From: an uncultured Ligilactobacillus sp.
GTDB taxonomy: Bacteria; Bacillota; Bacilli; Lactobacillales; Lactobacillaceae
Direction: 5' to 3'
Assembly: GCA_934215475.1 (NCBI GenBank)
Contig: CAKPZY010000027.1
Location: 1-25,119 of the forward strand
DNA: 25,119 nt
Positions 7,780-16,151 of this stretch are shown one piece after another. The notes below the pieces were generated by a model that worked only from the letters and a program-made list of their open reading frames with translations, had not been told where the DNA came from and did no database searches. Position 1 is the stretch's first letter, and every line of letters begins with the position of its first letter. Position numbers and translations under genes: made by a program.

Positions 7780-9150
7780 TTATACCTTGGCATTCGCCTT
7801 TTTGACTAAACGTGGGTTGATCAATATCTCCGCTAAGATCACACAACCCCAGTTGGTAATAGCAAAAACTAGAAATACTCCAGCTGTTCCTAAAACATCC
7901 ATCAGTATTGGGAATAACAAACTGATGACAAAGTTGGTGATCCAGGTAGTCGCCGTTCCAATTGAATTGAAGGCGGCCCTGACATGCTGCGGGAAAAGTT
8001 CCGACAGCAAAAGCCAAGTCACAGGACTGACGATCCCTTGTTGAATAGCCAGAAAATAGGCTAAGATCGCCAAAACCAAGATATTATTAACTGTTTGCGA
8101 AAACATATTGGCGCGCATTACCCAGTTTAGCAGCAACAAACTCAACCCATTTGAAATTAACCCTGCTAATAATAATCGTTGATGATGGTGATTTTCCAAC
8201 AACCTGCTGCCCAGAAGAATAGCAAATGAAGAGACAAGGCCGATCAAGATGTTGCCGTAAAGCGAAGCACCTGAACCCATTCCAACTTTCTCCAAGATCA
8301 CAGTCCCATAATACATGACTGTGTTGATCCCAGATGCTTGTTGAATAAAGCCGACAGAAATACCGCTGATCAGTAAGTATAACAAAAACTTGTTTTTAAA
8401 AACTAGGCTCCAATCAAATGATTCTCCGCGTTTGAGTTGCTGCCTAGCTTCAGAGACTGCTTCCCGAATATCTAATCTTGGAAAGTGCAGACGTTTAAAC
8501 GTCCTTTGGGCTTTAGCCCTTCCTTCATTGAGCAGCTGCCAAAAGGGGCTTTTTGGCAAGTCAAACGACAGGATCCACAAAACAATTGCTGGCACAGCCG
8601 CTGCTGCCATCATGACACGCCAAATTGCATGCCAATCACCCCAAGTTGAACCTAATAATGCATTGACCGTAAAGGCACTTAATTGCCCGATGACGATTGC
8701 GATCGCATTCTTATTAACATTTTCTGCCTTTAACTTATTTGGCGAAATTTCGTTTAAATATAGTGGTGATAAGCTTGAAGCACAGCCGACTGACAAGCCT
8801 AAGATAAAGCGTGAGCCGATGAGCATCCAAGAATTAGCAGACAGCGAACATGCAAGGGTTGCCAGAGTAAAGATTGCAGCGACCCACTGCAGGAGCTTTC
8901 TGCGACCGACATGGTCGGCCAAGGCACTAACAGACATTGCTCCAAAAGTGCAGCCCAAAACCAAAGAACTGGAAACCAAACCTTGGGCTGATGACGACAG
9001 GTTCAATTGATCTGAACTACTCAAAAATGACAAAGCTCCGTTGATCACACCAGTATCATAGCCGAATAAAAAGCCGCCAAGTGCTATGACGTATGATGTA
9101 TACCTTAAAAATGTATTGTTACTTCGAGAGGGATCATCTTTTTCTACCAA
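7780..9150 (-). CDS. MFS sugar-porter family transporter (sugar or polyol:H+ symporter)
   Basis: The protein has 456 residues and twelve predicted membrane helices in two halves with a central loop (about 205-255). Sugar-porter signatures: GFLFGYDTGVINGAL in helix 1, DHVGRRKL between helices 2 and 3, YLNEISPNKLKAEN (the E-x-S-P motif, with Lys for the usual Arg), FIQQASGINTVMYYG in helix 7, and SELFPQHVRAA in the second half. The usual PESPRWL after helix 6 is LPKSPFWQL. Inositol, xylose and hexose carriers share this family, so the substrate is open. The start used is TTG after AGGAAGAG; the frame stays open upstream without a better start. It diverges from cytosine deaminase and converges on a shared terminator. 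Confidence 0.82.
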   Translation of the reverse strand: MVEKDDPSRSNNTFLRYTSYVIALGGFLFGYDTGVINGALSFLSSSDQLNLSSSAQGLVSSSLVLGCTFGAMSVSALADHVGRRKLLQWVAAIFTLATLACSLSANSWMLIGSRFILGLSVGCASSLSPLYLNEISPNKLKAENVNKNAIAIVIGQLSAFTVNALLGSTWGDWHAIWRVMMAAAAVPAIVLWILSFDLPKSPFWQLLNEGRAKAQRTFKRLHFPRLDIREAVSEARQQLKRGESFDWSLVFKNKFLLYLLISGISVGFIQQASGINTVMYYGTVILEKVGMGSGASLYGNILIGLVSSFAILLGSRLLENHHHQRLLLAGLISNGLSLLLLNWVMRANMFSQTVNNILVLAILAYFLAIQQGIVSPVTWLLLSELFPQHVRAAFNSIGTATTWITNFVISLLFPILMDVLGTAGVFLVFAITNWGCVILAEILINPRLVKKANAKV

Positions 9151-9241
9151 ATCAAATGCTCTTCCTTTCCAAAATTCTTACTCAAATCAATTTTCAGATT
9201 TAAGGAGACCTTCTTGCTCACTCAACTACCTTAATTATATT

Positions 9242-9270
9242 AAATTAGAATTTTTATCAAAAAGTGTCAA
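9242..9270 (-). promoter_or_regulatory. Promoter of the sugar-porter gene
   Basis: On the minus strand TTGACA (9265-9270), 17 bases, then TAATTT (9242-9247). The start codon is about 90 bases downstream. Confidence 0.5.
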
Positions 9271-9307
9271 GAAAAGCAGCTTTAATAAAACAACCTGTTG
9301 ACGTTCT

Positions 9308-9330
9308 CTATCCCTATTGTATTGGGATAG
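9308..9330. promoter_or_regulatory. Perfect inverted repeat between two divergent promoters (possible operator)
   Basis: CTATCCC (9308-9314) and GGGATAG (9324-9330) flank the 9-base centre tattgtatt. The repeat lies 38 bases upstream of the transporter -35 and 67 bases upstream of the codA -35. It may be an operator for a dimeric regulator; the regulator is not in the window. Confidence 0.3.
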
Positions 9331-9396
9331 ACCGGCAACTGGTTTTTGCCTTGAGATTTTTTCATGACTCGGTCAATACTTTATCAATTCCATTTT

Positions 9397-9425
9397 TTGT
9401 CAACACAACTGAATTTTGGTATAGA
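9397..9425 (+). promoter_or_regulatory. Promoter of codA
   Basis: TTGTCA (9397-9402), 17 bases, then TATAGA (9420-9425). The AAGGAG ribosome site is at 9486-9491 and the ATG at 9499, leaving a leader of about 65 bases with no obvious structure. Confidence 0.5.
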
Positions 9426-9498
9426 ATAGTAAAAAAGCAACCGAAACAACTAACAACGAAAAAGTGCATTTCCTATAACATTAAAAAGGAGCAATAAT

Positions 9499-10734
9499 AT
9501 GCTGATCAAAAATGTACATATCAATAATCATCAAGACACACGAGACATCAGGATCACAGACGGCAAATTCAGTCACATCGGCTCAGGTTTAAAACCAAAT
9601 GCCGGCGAAAAAGTGCTCGACGGTCACGGTAACGTCTTATTGCCGCCATTCGTCGATTCCCATATTCATCTAGATACCACCTTGACTGCTGGCGAGCCTG
9701 AATGGAATGAATCGGGTACTCTTTTTGACGGGATCCGCATTTGGTCCGAACGAAAAAAATCTTTAACGATCAAAGATGTCAAAGACCGCGCCACCAAAAC
9801 TATCTTAAAACAAGTAAAAAATGGAGTGCAATACGTCCGCAGCCACGTTGATACCACTGATCCAGACCTGATCGCTCTTCAGGCTTTACTGGAGTTAAAA
9901 AATGAGCTCAAGAATATCGTTGACCTTCAATTGGTTGCTTTTCCTCAGGAAGGCATCCTCTCATTTCCAAATGGAAAAGAACTGCTTAAACAAGCCGTCA
10001 AGGAAGGAGCGGACGCCGTCGGTGGTGTCCCACATTATGAATTTAATCAGGAATATGGCGCAGAATCTGTGAAATATCTGGTCAGTTTGGCCGAAAAATA
10101 TGACAAATTGGTCGACGTCCACTGCGACGAGATCGATGATCCCAATTCTCGCAACTTAGAGGTTTTAGCGACCCAGGCTTACGAAACAGGCTTAAAAGAA
10201 CGAGTGACAGCCAGTCATACCACGGCGATGGGTTCGTACAATGATGCTTACACCTATAAACTTTTTCGTTTGCTGCAGCTGGCACACTTAAATTTTGTTT
10301 CAAACCCCTTAGTTAATATCCACCTTGGCGGCCGCTTTGATACCTATCCGAAACGGCGCGGCCTGACTCGCATCAAGGAGTTAAACGACGCTTCGATCAA
10401 TGTTTCTTTTGGTGAAGACGACGTTGCCGATCCCTGGAATCCGTTGGGCTGCGGGAATATGCTCGATCCTTTAAGCATGGGGGTTTATGCTGGTCAACTA
10501 ATGGGTTACCAGCAGCTCCAAGATTCATTTAACTTCATAACGTATAACGGCGCGAAAACACTGCACATCGCGGATAATTATGGCATTGAGGTCGGCAAGG
10601 CAGCAAACTGCATTCTCTTAGACGGCAGCAACTTCTACGATATTTTGAATGAACATAAAAATGTCCTTTTCAATATTCGCCACGGCAAAATTATTGTCGA
10701 AACAAAACCAGCTGAAACCACTCTGCATTTTTAA
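9499..10734 (+). CDS. codA: Cytosine deaminase (amidohydrolase family)
   Basis: It hydrolyses cytosine to uracil and ammonia in the cytoplasm, for pyrimidine salvage. The protein has 411 residues, close to the E. coli enzyme, which it resembles along its whole length. Metal and catalytic residues by position: His55 and His57 (SHIHLD), His208 and Glu211 (VHCDEIDD), His240 (ASHTTAM), and the Asp307-Asp308 pair (GEDDVADPW) matching Asp313/Asp314 of E. coli CodA. The residue before that pair is Glu where E. coli has His. Other matches are the QEGILSFPNG segment and NPLVNIHLGGRFDTYPKRRG. No cytosine permease (CodB) is adjacent; the neighbouring transporter is a sugar porter. An intact 17-bp stem terminator follows. 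Confidence 0.93.
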   Translation: MLIKNVHINNHQDTRDIRITDGKFSHIGSGLKPNAGEKVLDGHGNVLLPPFVDSHIHLDTTLTAGEPEWNESGTLFDGIRIWSERKKSLTIKDVKDRATKTILKQVKNGVQYVRSHVDTTDPDLIALQALLELKNELKNIVDLQLVAFPQEGILSFPNGKELLKQAVKEGADAVGGVPHYEFNQEYGAESVKYLVSLAEKYDKLVDVHCDEIDDPNSRNLEVLATQAYETGLKERVTASHTTAMGSYNDAYTYKLFRLLQLAHLNFVSNPLVNIHLGGRFDTYPKRRGLTRIKELNDASINVSFGEDDVADPWNPLGCGNMLDPLSMGVYAGQLMGYQQLQDSFNFITYNGAKTLHIADNYGIEVGKAANCILLDGSNFYDILNEHKNVLFNIRHGKIIVETKPAETTLHF

Positions 10735-10771
10735 GCTCAGCTTAATGAGGATCTAAATAAAATTTCCGATA

Positions 10772-10817
10772 ACAAAACTCCAAGCAAAAGTATGTACTGA
10801 TTTGCTTGGAGTTTTGT
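10772..10817. terminator. Bidirectional rho-independent terminator with a perfect 17-bp stem
   Basis: ACAAAACTCCAAGCAAA (10772-10788) pairs perfectly with TTTGCTTGGAGTTTTGT (10801-10817) around a 12-base loop. The stem ends are A/T-rich on both strands, so it should end both codA and the feo operon. Confidence 0.9.
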
Positions 10818-10830
10818 TTAGATGAACTCT

Positions 10831-10983
10831 TTACCTGTTCTTTTTAGCTGCATCCGCTAAAGGACAACCGACATCTTCACACGAGTGGCAGTCAGCTGCT
10901 CCATGATTCTTGATAAACTTGTGATAAACAACATACGCAAAAAAACCAAAAATTACGATGCCTAAAATTATCGTTGCTAACAT
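10831..10983 (-). CDS. FeoB-associated Cys-rich membrane protein
   Basis: A 50-residue protein starting MLATIILGIVIFGFFAYVVY, a single membrane helix at residues 2-20. A short basic region follows (HKFIKNHG), then the cysteine cluster DCHSCEDVGCPL with Cys32, Cys35 and Cys40, and a basic tail. This is the pattern of the small proteins encoded after feoB in many Firmicutes, proposed to help ferrous iron transport or to play the FeoC role; the mechanism is unproven. The ATG follows AGGAGG with a 10-base gap. It lies 27 bases after the feoB stop, so it is the last gene of the feo operon, directly before the terminator. Confidence 0.88.
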   Translation of the reverse strand: MLATIILGIVIFGFFAYVVYHKFIKNHGAADCHSCEDVGCPLADAAKKNR

Positions 10984-11010
10984 AATGATCCTGCCTCCTA
11001 TCTCATATGA

Positions 11011-13122
11011 TCATGCTAAAACTCTGCCTTTTTCTACTGACCGATCCTTCTTCATCACTAAACCGTAAAGGATCAATGATAATCCTACCAATGCATATAA
11101 AATATTGACTAATGTAAAGCTGCCAGCCAAGATCACCCAGCATTGATAGATCGAAAGTGCTGTGATGTAGGCTAAACTTGTCTGATACGCCAATGCCCGT
11201 AAAGTCCATAACTTGTCGCCATATTCCTTGTACATCGTACCTACCGCTGCAAAACACGGGGCACACAGTAAGTTAAACACCAGAAATGCATAACCTGCCA
11301 TCGGAGTATAGGCAACATTTAACGCCTGGGAAAATGATTGAGCGGAGCCGCTGCCAAAAGCCAAGCGCAGGGTACCAACACAATTCTCCTTCGCAATCAA
11401 GCCAGCCAATACTGCAACCGTGGCATGCCAGTCGCCAAAGCCCAGCGGTGCAAAGAGCGGCGCTATGACAGTTCCAATGACCCGCAGCATACTGTGATTT
11501 TGGTCGACCATCTGCATGCGCCAGTCGAAACTGGACAAAAACCAGATCAACACACATGAAGCGAAGATGATCGTCCCGGCTTTTTGCACGAAGCGCTTGC
11601 TGCGCGACCAGACATAGTGCCCAATATTACGAACTTGCGGCAAATGGTACGCCGGCAGTTCCATTACGAATGGCTGCGGTGGTCCAGCAAACATCCGGGT
11701 CTTCTTCAAAAAGATCCCGGAACCGACAACAGCCAGCATTCCGAGGAAGTAAGCCGATGGTGCGACCCAACTCTGGTGGGGGAAAAACGTCCCAGCGACC
11801 ATCGCAATTACCGTCAATTTTGCCGAACACGGCATAAAGGTCGTCAGCATGATCGTCATCTTGCGATCTTTCTCCGACTCGATCGTGCGTGTCGACATAA
11901 TACCAGGCACCCCGCAGCCGGTGGAAATCAACATCGGAATAAAAGATTTACCGGATAGGTTGAAGCGGTGAAAGATTCGATCCATCACAAAGGCGATCCT
12001 AGCCATATACCCGCAATCTTCCAAAATTCCCAGGCACAAAAACAGCATCATGATCTGCGGTACGAATCCTAAAATAGTTCCAACGCCGCCAATGATCCCA
12101 TTTATGATCAAGCCCTTCATCCACGCAGCAACGTGCCAACTATTTAAAAAATAACTTGCGGTGTCAGGGATCCACTGGCCAAATAACGTATCGTTGACCC
12201 AGTCGGTTCCAATCGCCCCGAGAGTCTGGATCGATAAATAATAAACGATCCACATCACAAAAACAAAGATTGGCAATGCCAGCCATTTGTTGGTGACAAC
12301 TCGATCGATCCGGTCACTCATATTCATCTTAAAATCGTCTTTATCCACCACACACATACTCATGATCCGTGATACGTAATCATATCGTGCATTGACAATG
12401 ATACTATCGCTGTCATCCGCAAAAATTTCTTCAGCAGTATGGATAATATCCTTGATCTCTTTTTGTTGATCCTTGTTCAAATTTAATTGGGAAGTAACAC
12501 CTTCGTCTTGCTCAAACAATTTGATCTCATACCAACGTAATTTGGAAGGAGCAACACATGCTTGGATCTGTTCACCGATCATCCGCAAAGCAGATTCCAA
12601 TCTGTCATCATATTCCGGATAAGGATAACTCGGCAATTCTTTGGTACTTTTTTGCACTTCCTGCGCTAATTCATGCACATTTTGTCTCTTGACGGCACTC
12701 AGAGATACCACCGGAAGCGAGAGCAGATACTCCATTTTTTTCAGGTTTATCTGGCGGCCCTGCTTTTTAAGCAAATCCTGCATATTCAACGCTAAAACCA
12801 TGGGCAGCCCTGTTTCCATTATCTGTAGGGTCAGATACAAATTCCGTTCTAAATTCGTACTGTCTAAGACGTCGACTATCAAATCAGGCGGCTGCTCGAT
12901 CAAATATTTACGCGAGATCCGTTCTTCTATCGTATATGGTGAGAGTGAATACACCCCCGGCAGATCGACCAAAGCTACCTCTTTATTTTCCTTTAAACGT
13001 CCTGTTTTCTTTTCGACCGTTACCCCAGGCCAATTACCCACGTACTGGCTTGAACCAGTCAGTTCATTAAATAAAGTTGTTTTACCACTATTTTGATTTC
13101 CAGCAAGCGCAACTAAACTCAT
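11011..13122 (-). CDS. feoB: Ferrous iron transport protein B (GTPase-coupled Fe2+ permease)
   Basis: The protein has 703 residues. An N-terminal GTPase domain carries G1 GNQNSGKT (8-15), G2 in GVTVEKK (33-39), G3 DLPG (53-56), G4 NMQD (113-116) and G5 SAVK near 142. A helical domain follows (about 165-265), then a polytopic region (about 285-690) with two Gate repeats. The core iron-path segments are present: CGVPGIMSTRTIESEKDR with the Cys-Gly-x-Pro pattern, CSAKL, and GLIAKENCVGTL in the second half. It imports Fe2+ across the cytoplasmic membrane. Its ATG overlaps the feoA stop by 4 bases (ATGA), implying coupled translation with FeoA. Confidence 0.95.
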   Translation of the reverse strand: MSLVALAGNQNSGKTTLFNELTGSSQYVGNWPGVTVEKKTGRLKENKEVALVDLPGVYSLSPYTIEERISRKYLIEQPPDLIVDVLDSTNLERNLYLTLQIMETGLPMVLALNMQDLLKKQGRQINLKKMEYLLSLPVVSLSAVKRQNVHELAQEVQKSTKELPSYPYPEYDDRLESALRMIGEQIQACVAPSKLRWYEIKLFEQDEGVTSQLNLNKDQQKEIKDIIHTAEEIFADDSDSIIVNARYDYVSRIMSMCVVDKDDFKMNMSDRIDRVVTNKWLALPIFVFVMWIVYYLSIQTLGAIGTDWVNDTLFGQWIPDTASYFLNSWHVAAWMKGLIINGIIGGVGTILGFVPQIMMLFLCLGILEDCGYMARIAFVMDRIFHRFNLSGKSFIPMLISTGCGVPGIMSTRTIESEKDRKMTIMLTTFMPCSAKLTVIAMVAGTFFPHQSWVAPSAYFLGMLAVVGSGIFLKKTRMFAGPPQPFVMELPAYHLPQVRNIGHYVWSRSKRFVQKAGTIIFASCVLIWFLSSFDWRMQMVDQNHSMLRVIGTVIAPLFAPLGFGDWHATVAVLAGLIAKENCVGTLRLAFGSGSAQSFSQALNVAYTPMAGYAFLVFNLLCAPCFAAVGTMYKEYGDKLWTLRALAYQTSLAYITALSIYQCWVILAGSFTLVNILYALVGLSLILYGLVMKKDRSVEKGRVLA

Positions 13123-13595
13123 AGGCGCACCTCCCGGACTAGGATCTTAGCGGCATCCGCCTTGCGAATACTCAGCTTGTAACCACGAACCTGCAATTCT
13201 ATGGGATCTCCCAACGGTGCAACGTGATAGACCTGAACTAGGGTATTTCTTGTCAAACCCATATCCATTAACCGTTTGCGTACAGGCCGGTCACCCGACA
13301 ATTCTGCAATCACACAGGCATTATGGACAGCAATATCGGCTAAGGGACGTTCTTTACCCTGCGATTTGTCCAACAAAACAATTTCGATCTGTTTACCCAT
13401 TGACTCGCTGACAGCCAGACGTTGGCCTTGCAAATAGATCACCGTTCCGCTGCCTTTTTTTGCAGCAGTGATCACAGTGATCATCTTCCCCTTATTCATT
13501 CTCAGTTCGGCTAATCTTGCTGTCAAAGCATGGTCACCGTTAACTTTGGTAATGATATATTTTTTATTTGGTTTGCCATCAACAAGTGTTGCCAT
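13119..13595 (-). CDS. feoA: Ferrous iron transport protein A, two fused FeoA domains
   Basis: The protein has 158 residues from the ATG at 13595, preceded by GGAGAAGGA. An upstream extension of 40 codons is open but overlaps the Fur-box and promoter region, so I reject it. A usual FeoA is about 75-80 residues. Here there are two SH3-like FeoA units. The first is residues 9-76 (LAELRMNKGKMITVI, then the beta strands ending MGKQIEIVLL). The second is 84-158 (RKRLMDMGLTRNTLVQVYHVAPLGDPIELQVRGY, then KADAAKILV). The second has the canonical LxxMGL and GDP-ELRG-type segments; the first is more divergent. FeoA is a small cytoplasmic partner of FeoB. The stop overlaps the feoB start. Confidence 0.88.
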   Translation of the reverse strand: MATLVDGKPNKKYIITKVNGDHALTARLAELRMNKGKMITVITAAKKGSGTVIYLQGQRLAVSESMGKQIEIVLLDKSQGKERPLADIAVHNACVIAELSGDRPVRKRLMDMGLTRNTLVQVYHVAPLGDPIELQVRGYKLSIRKADAAKILVREVRL

Positions 13596-13617
13596 TTTTG
13601 TTCCTTCTCCACGCAAT

Positions 13618-13632
13618 TGAGAATCGTTTTCA
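13618..13632. promoter_or_regulatory. Fur-box-like palindrome upstream of feoA
   Basis: TGAGAATCGTTTTCA resembles the 7-1-7 Fur consensus TGATAATnATTATCA (11 of 14 defined positions). It lies 22 bases upstream of the feoA ATG and just downstream of a possible -10, where a bound repressor would block transcription. Iron control of feo is common in related bacteria; binding here is inferred. Confidence 0.6.
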
Positions 13633-13641
13633 TTTAGCTTA

Positions 13642-13670
13642 AAAGTAGCACATTGTGAAGCCAGTTTCAA
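13642..13670 (-). promoter_or_regulatory. Possible feo operon promoter
   Basis: On the minus strand TTGAAA (13665-13670), 17 bases, then TACTTT (13642-13647). The -10 is poor, but the position just before the Fur-like palindrome fits. Otherwise the 365-base gap 13596-13960 is AT-rich with no gene. Confidence 0.33.
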
Positions 13671-13861
13671 TACGCACGTGGGGAAGAATAGTTGCACACA
13701 ATATTGCTTTGGCACAACTACCTTGAATATAATGTTTATCAGCAGGCTGCTTAATCATAAAATCACAAAAGTTCTTTTGTATCATCACCATTCAAAACAA
13801 TGAATTGCACGATCTACTGCCGATCATCTTTCATCCATTTTTCGTTTATTTATTTAAATTT

Positions 13862-13905
13862 TTGAGTAGCAATTATTCGCCAAATGTATTTTTAATAGCT
13901 ATAAT
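13862..13905 (+). promoter_or_regulatory. Candidate promoter region of the chdC operon
   Basis: TTGAGT (13862-13867) is followed after 17 bases by TGTATT, and a perfect TATAAT lies at 13900-13905 with only a weak -35 (TTCGCC) in front of it. One of the two probably serves the operon; I cannot choose. Confidence 0.3.
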
Positions 13906-13960
13906 TACTTATTGATAAATATTTTTGAACAATTTTTATAAATGAAGAAGGGAATAAAAC

Positions 13961-14725
13961 ATGCAGCAACCTGTAGAAACGATCGATGGCTGGTATTGCT
14001 TTCATTTATTTTGGAAAGTAAATTGGCCAGGGTTTAGAGCGCAAAAAAAAGAGGTCCAACAGCAGCAATTCGGTGAGTTTAAAAAATTTCTGCAAGAATT
14101 TGACCAAAATGAACAAGCAGAACAAGGAAGCTGGTATTTATTTGATGTCAGCGGCCACAAAGCAGATTTAGGCTTGATATTATTCCGGGAAACTTTGGCG
14201 CAGCTAAATGAGATAGAAGACCGTTTAGCTAAATTACCTTTATTTGCATTCCTAACTGAAACAGATTCCTTTGTTTCTGTTGGTGAAGCGGGGACATATT
14301 CCGGCAAACCACGGTCGGAACGCGGCTGGTCGTATGTCAACAAACACATCAAGCCAAAATTACCTAAGAAGCCCTATGTCAGCTTCTATCCCATGTCAAA
14401 GCTCCGTATCCCTGGAGCCAACTGGTATGAATTACCCTATGAAGAACGCCAGAAACATATGAAGCAGCATGGTTTGATCGGGCGTCGTTATGCGGGGAAG
14501 ATCTGGCAGTATATTACCGGTGCGATCGGCTTTGACGATTACGAATGGGGAGTAACTTTATTCGCAGATGACCCAATAGTCTTCAAAAAGATCATTTCCG
14601 AAATGCGTTATGCGCAGGCTAGTTCTTTGTACGGCGAATTCCCATATTTTTTGGTCGGAACTTATTTAGACCAGCCAAAGTTGGAACATTTATTTTTAGA
14701 TGATTGGAAGAAAAGTTTCAAATGA
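13961..14725 (+). CDS. chdC: Coproheme decarboxylase (HemQ, chlorite-dismutase family)
   Basis: It converts Fe-coproporphyrin III (coproheme) to heme b by two H2O2-dependent decarboxylations, the last step of the Gram-positive heme route. The protein has 254 residues, the normal length. By resemblance to characterised Firmicute enzymes: catalytic Tyr143 in YPMSK with Met145 and Lys147, proximal heme ligand His170 in MKQHGLIGR, Gln183 in IWQYITG, and Arg216 and Ser221 in MRYAQASS for propionate binding. All key residues are present, so it should be active. The ATG follows GAAGAAGGG. Its TGA overlaps the start of the next gene by 4 bases. It is divergent from the feo operon. Confidence 0.92.
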   Translation: MQQPVETIDGWYCFHLFWKVNWPGFRAQKKEVQQQQFGEFKKFLQEFDQNEQAEQGSWYLFDVSGHKADLGLILFRETLAQLNEIEDRLAKLPLFAFLTETDSFVSVGEAGTYSGKPRSERGWSYVNKHIKPKLPKKPYVSFYPMSKLRIPGANWYELPYEERQKHMKQHGLIGRRYAGKIWQYITGAIGFDDYEWGVTLFADDPIVFKKIISEMRYAQASSLYGEFPYFLVGTYLDQPKLEHLFLDDWKKSFK

Positions 14726-16107
14726 TAGATAATAAAGATGACCTTTCTAATGCACCACAACACATTTGGTTTTATGTCCTAGTAGTTTTTATTACTCAGC
14801 TTGACGGCGGCGCTGTTAGTACCTTGCTGCCAGCGATCAGCCAAACCTTTCGACTGTCTTCGCTCAGTTCTTCTTGGGTAGCAGGGATCTATACTCTTGG
14901 TTTGATCATCGGTACTCCGATCACCGCTAACCTTTCAGATATCTATGGCACTAAGCGGATCTTTTTGGGAGAACTGACTGCCTGGTTTATCGGCTGCCTG
15001 CTCACAGCTTTGTCAGTAAACTATCCGCTCATGTTAGCTGGGCGGCTCATCCAAGCACTAGGCGACAGCGGTATTATTGTTTTATCCATGACCGTGTTAC
15101 TTAAAGCAGCCCGCAGGGAGCAACAGGGACGCAAGGTTTCTTTGATAGGGATCGTGTCTGGTATTTCCGCGATCGCCGCGCCGATCATAGCAGGGATCAT
15201 CCTGGGACGAAGCAATAACTGGCGGATCTTTTATTACGGCTTGCTCCCGGTTCTCGTGATCTTATTCATACTGTCATTCTTCTTGCTGCATAATCAAGCA
15301 AATATCACCAAAATGAAGACTGACTTTAAAGGCTTAGGCACATTTACCTGTGCGTTAATGACCTTAATGTTAGCTGTCACTTTCAGCGAAAATGTTGCTC
15401 ATTACTGGATACTAGTCGTTATACTTTTTACGGTTGCCATTATCAGTTTTTTAGCATTCTTAAAGGTAGAAAAAAGAATTTCTTCCCGTACTTTGCCTTT
15501 TTTGCCAGTGAATCTTTTCAAGCTCCGGGCATATACACTGACACTTTTATTAGGGACATTAGGCGGAATGTTGTTTTCCTTATTCGTCTATATCCCAACC
15601 TATGTTCACACAATATTTGGTTTACCACTCCGCTTATCCGGTATGACACTTGTCGGGACAGGGATCGGGAGTGTGGTTGGCTCTTGGCTTGGCGGTTGGT
15701 TAGTGGACAAATTCGGCAATAGAAAAACCTCGCTGGTCGCAGGAGTTTTACTGAGCTTTTCCGGCTTAGCGATCATCTTCACTCTTAATAATTTACAAAT
15801 GTTTATGGCGTTTTCCTTTATCCTTGGGATCGGGCTGGGTTGTTTGATGTCAGCTCCGCTGCAGGTCGTCGCAGGACGCTTGGCTCGCGCAGACCAAGGG
15901 ATGCAAGCAATTGGTGGTCTATCAGCAGCCAAAAAAATTGGTACGACCATCGCGCCTTTATTGTTTGCTTCAGCTATCTCCCTGGGTAATGTGCGAACAC
16001 AAATGACGATAGGCTCTTTTCGTAATATGTTTATCGTGGCAGTGGTCATTGCTGTCTTGTGTCTAGTTTTAACTCTGGCAATACCTTTTAATAAAGAAAA
16101 GAATTAA
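14722..16107 (+). CDS. MFS transporter (DHA2-like), candidate porphyrin or heme carrier
   Basis: The protein has 461 residues from the ATG at 14722, which overlaps the chdC stop (ATGA); a TTG six codons earlier is also in frame. About 14 hydrophobic segments, as in the DHA2 drug:H+ antiporter family. Motif A-like SDIYGTKRIFLGE lies between helices 2 and 3, RLIQALGDSG is in helix 4, and a second copy, LVDKFGNRKTSL, is in the C-terminal half. DHA2 members are usually exporters; direction and substrate cannot be read from sequence. Its place between the two last heme enzymes, with translational coupling to one of them, suggests it moves a tetrapyrrole (coproporphyrin, coproheme or heme). An unrelated drug exporter is the alternative. 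Confidence 0.78.
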   Translation: MIDNKDDLSNAPQHIWFYVLVVFITQLDGGAVSTLLPAISQTFRLSSLSSSWVAGIYTLGLIIGTPITANLSDIYGTKRIFLGELTAWFIGCLLTALSVNYPLMLAGRLIQALGDSGIIVLSMTVLLKAARREQQGRKVSLIGIVSGISAIAAPIIAGIILGRSNNWRIFYYGLLPVLVILFILSFFLLHNQANITKMKTDFKGLGTFTCALMTLMLAVTFSENVAHYWILVVILFTVAIISFLAFLKVEKRISSRTLPFLPVNLFKLRAYTLTLLLGTLGGMLFSLFVYIPTYVHTIFGLPLRLSGMTLVGTGIGSVVGSWLGGWLVDKFGNRKTSLVAGVLLSFSGLAIIFTLNNLQMFMAFSFILGIGLGCLMSAPLQVVAGRLARADQGMQAIGGLSAAKKIGTTIAPLLFASAISLGNVRTQMTIGSFRNMFIVAVVIAVLCLVLTLAIPFNKEKN

Positions 16108-16151
16108 AATATGGTGGATAATTTATTTAGTAATAGAAAGGAAGTTTTTTC

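Noticed and set aside
8390..9010. 206-codon + strand open frame
   Set aside because: It is entirely antisense to the sugar-porter gene, has no family features and no ribosome site, and its composition mirrors the real gene.
11584..11958. 124-codon + strand open frame inside feoB
   Set aside because: Antisense shadow of feoB; rich in Arg, His and Gln as expected from a reverse frame.
12641..13096. 151-codon + strand open frame over the feoB GTPase domain
   Set aside because: Antisense shadow; the minus strand clearly encodes G1-G5 motifs.
13596..13715. 40-codon N-terminal extension of feoA
   Set aside because: It covers the Fur-like palindrome and promoter region, while the internal ATG has a ribosome site and begins the conserved domain.
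15606..16049. 147-codon minus-strand open frame within the heme-cluster transporter
   Set aside because: Antisense shadow of a convincing membrane protein; no start signal.
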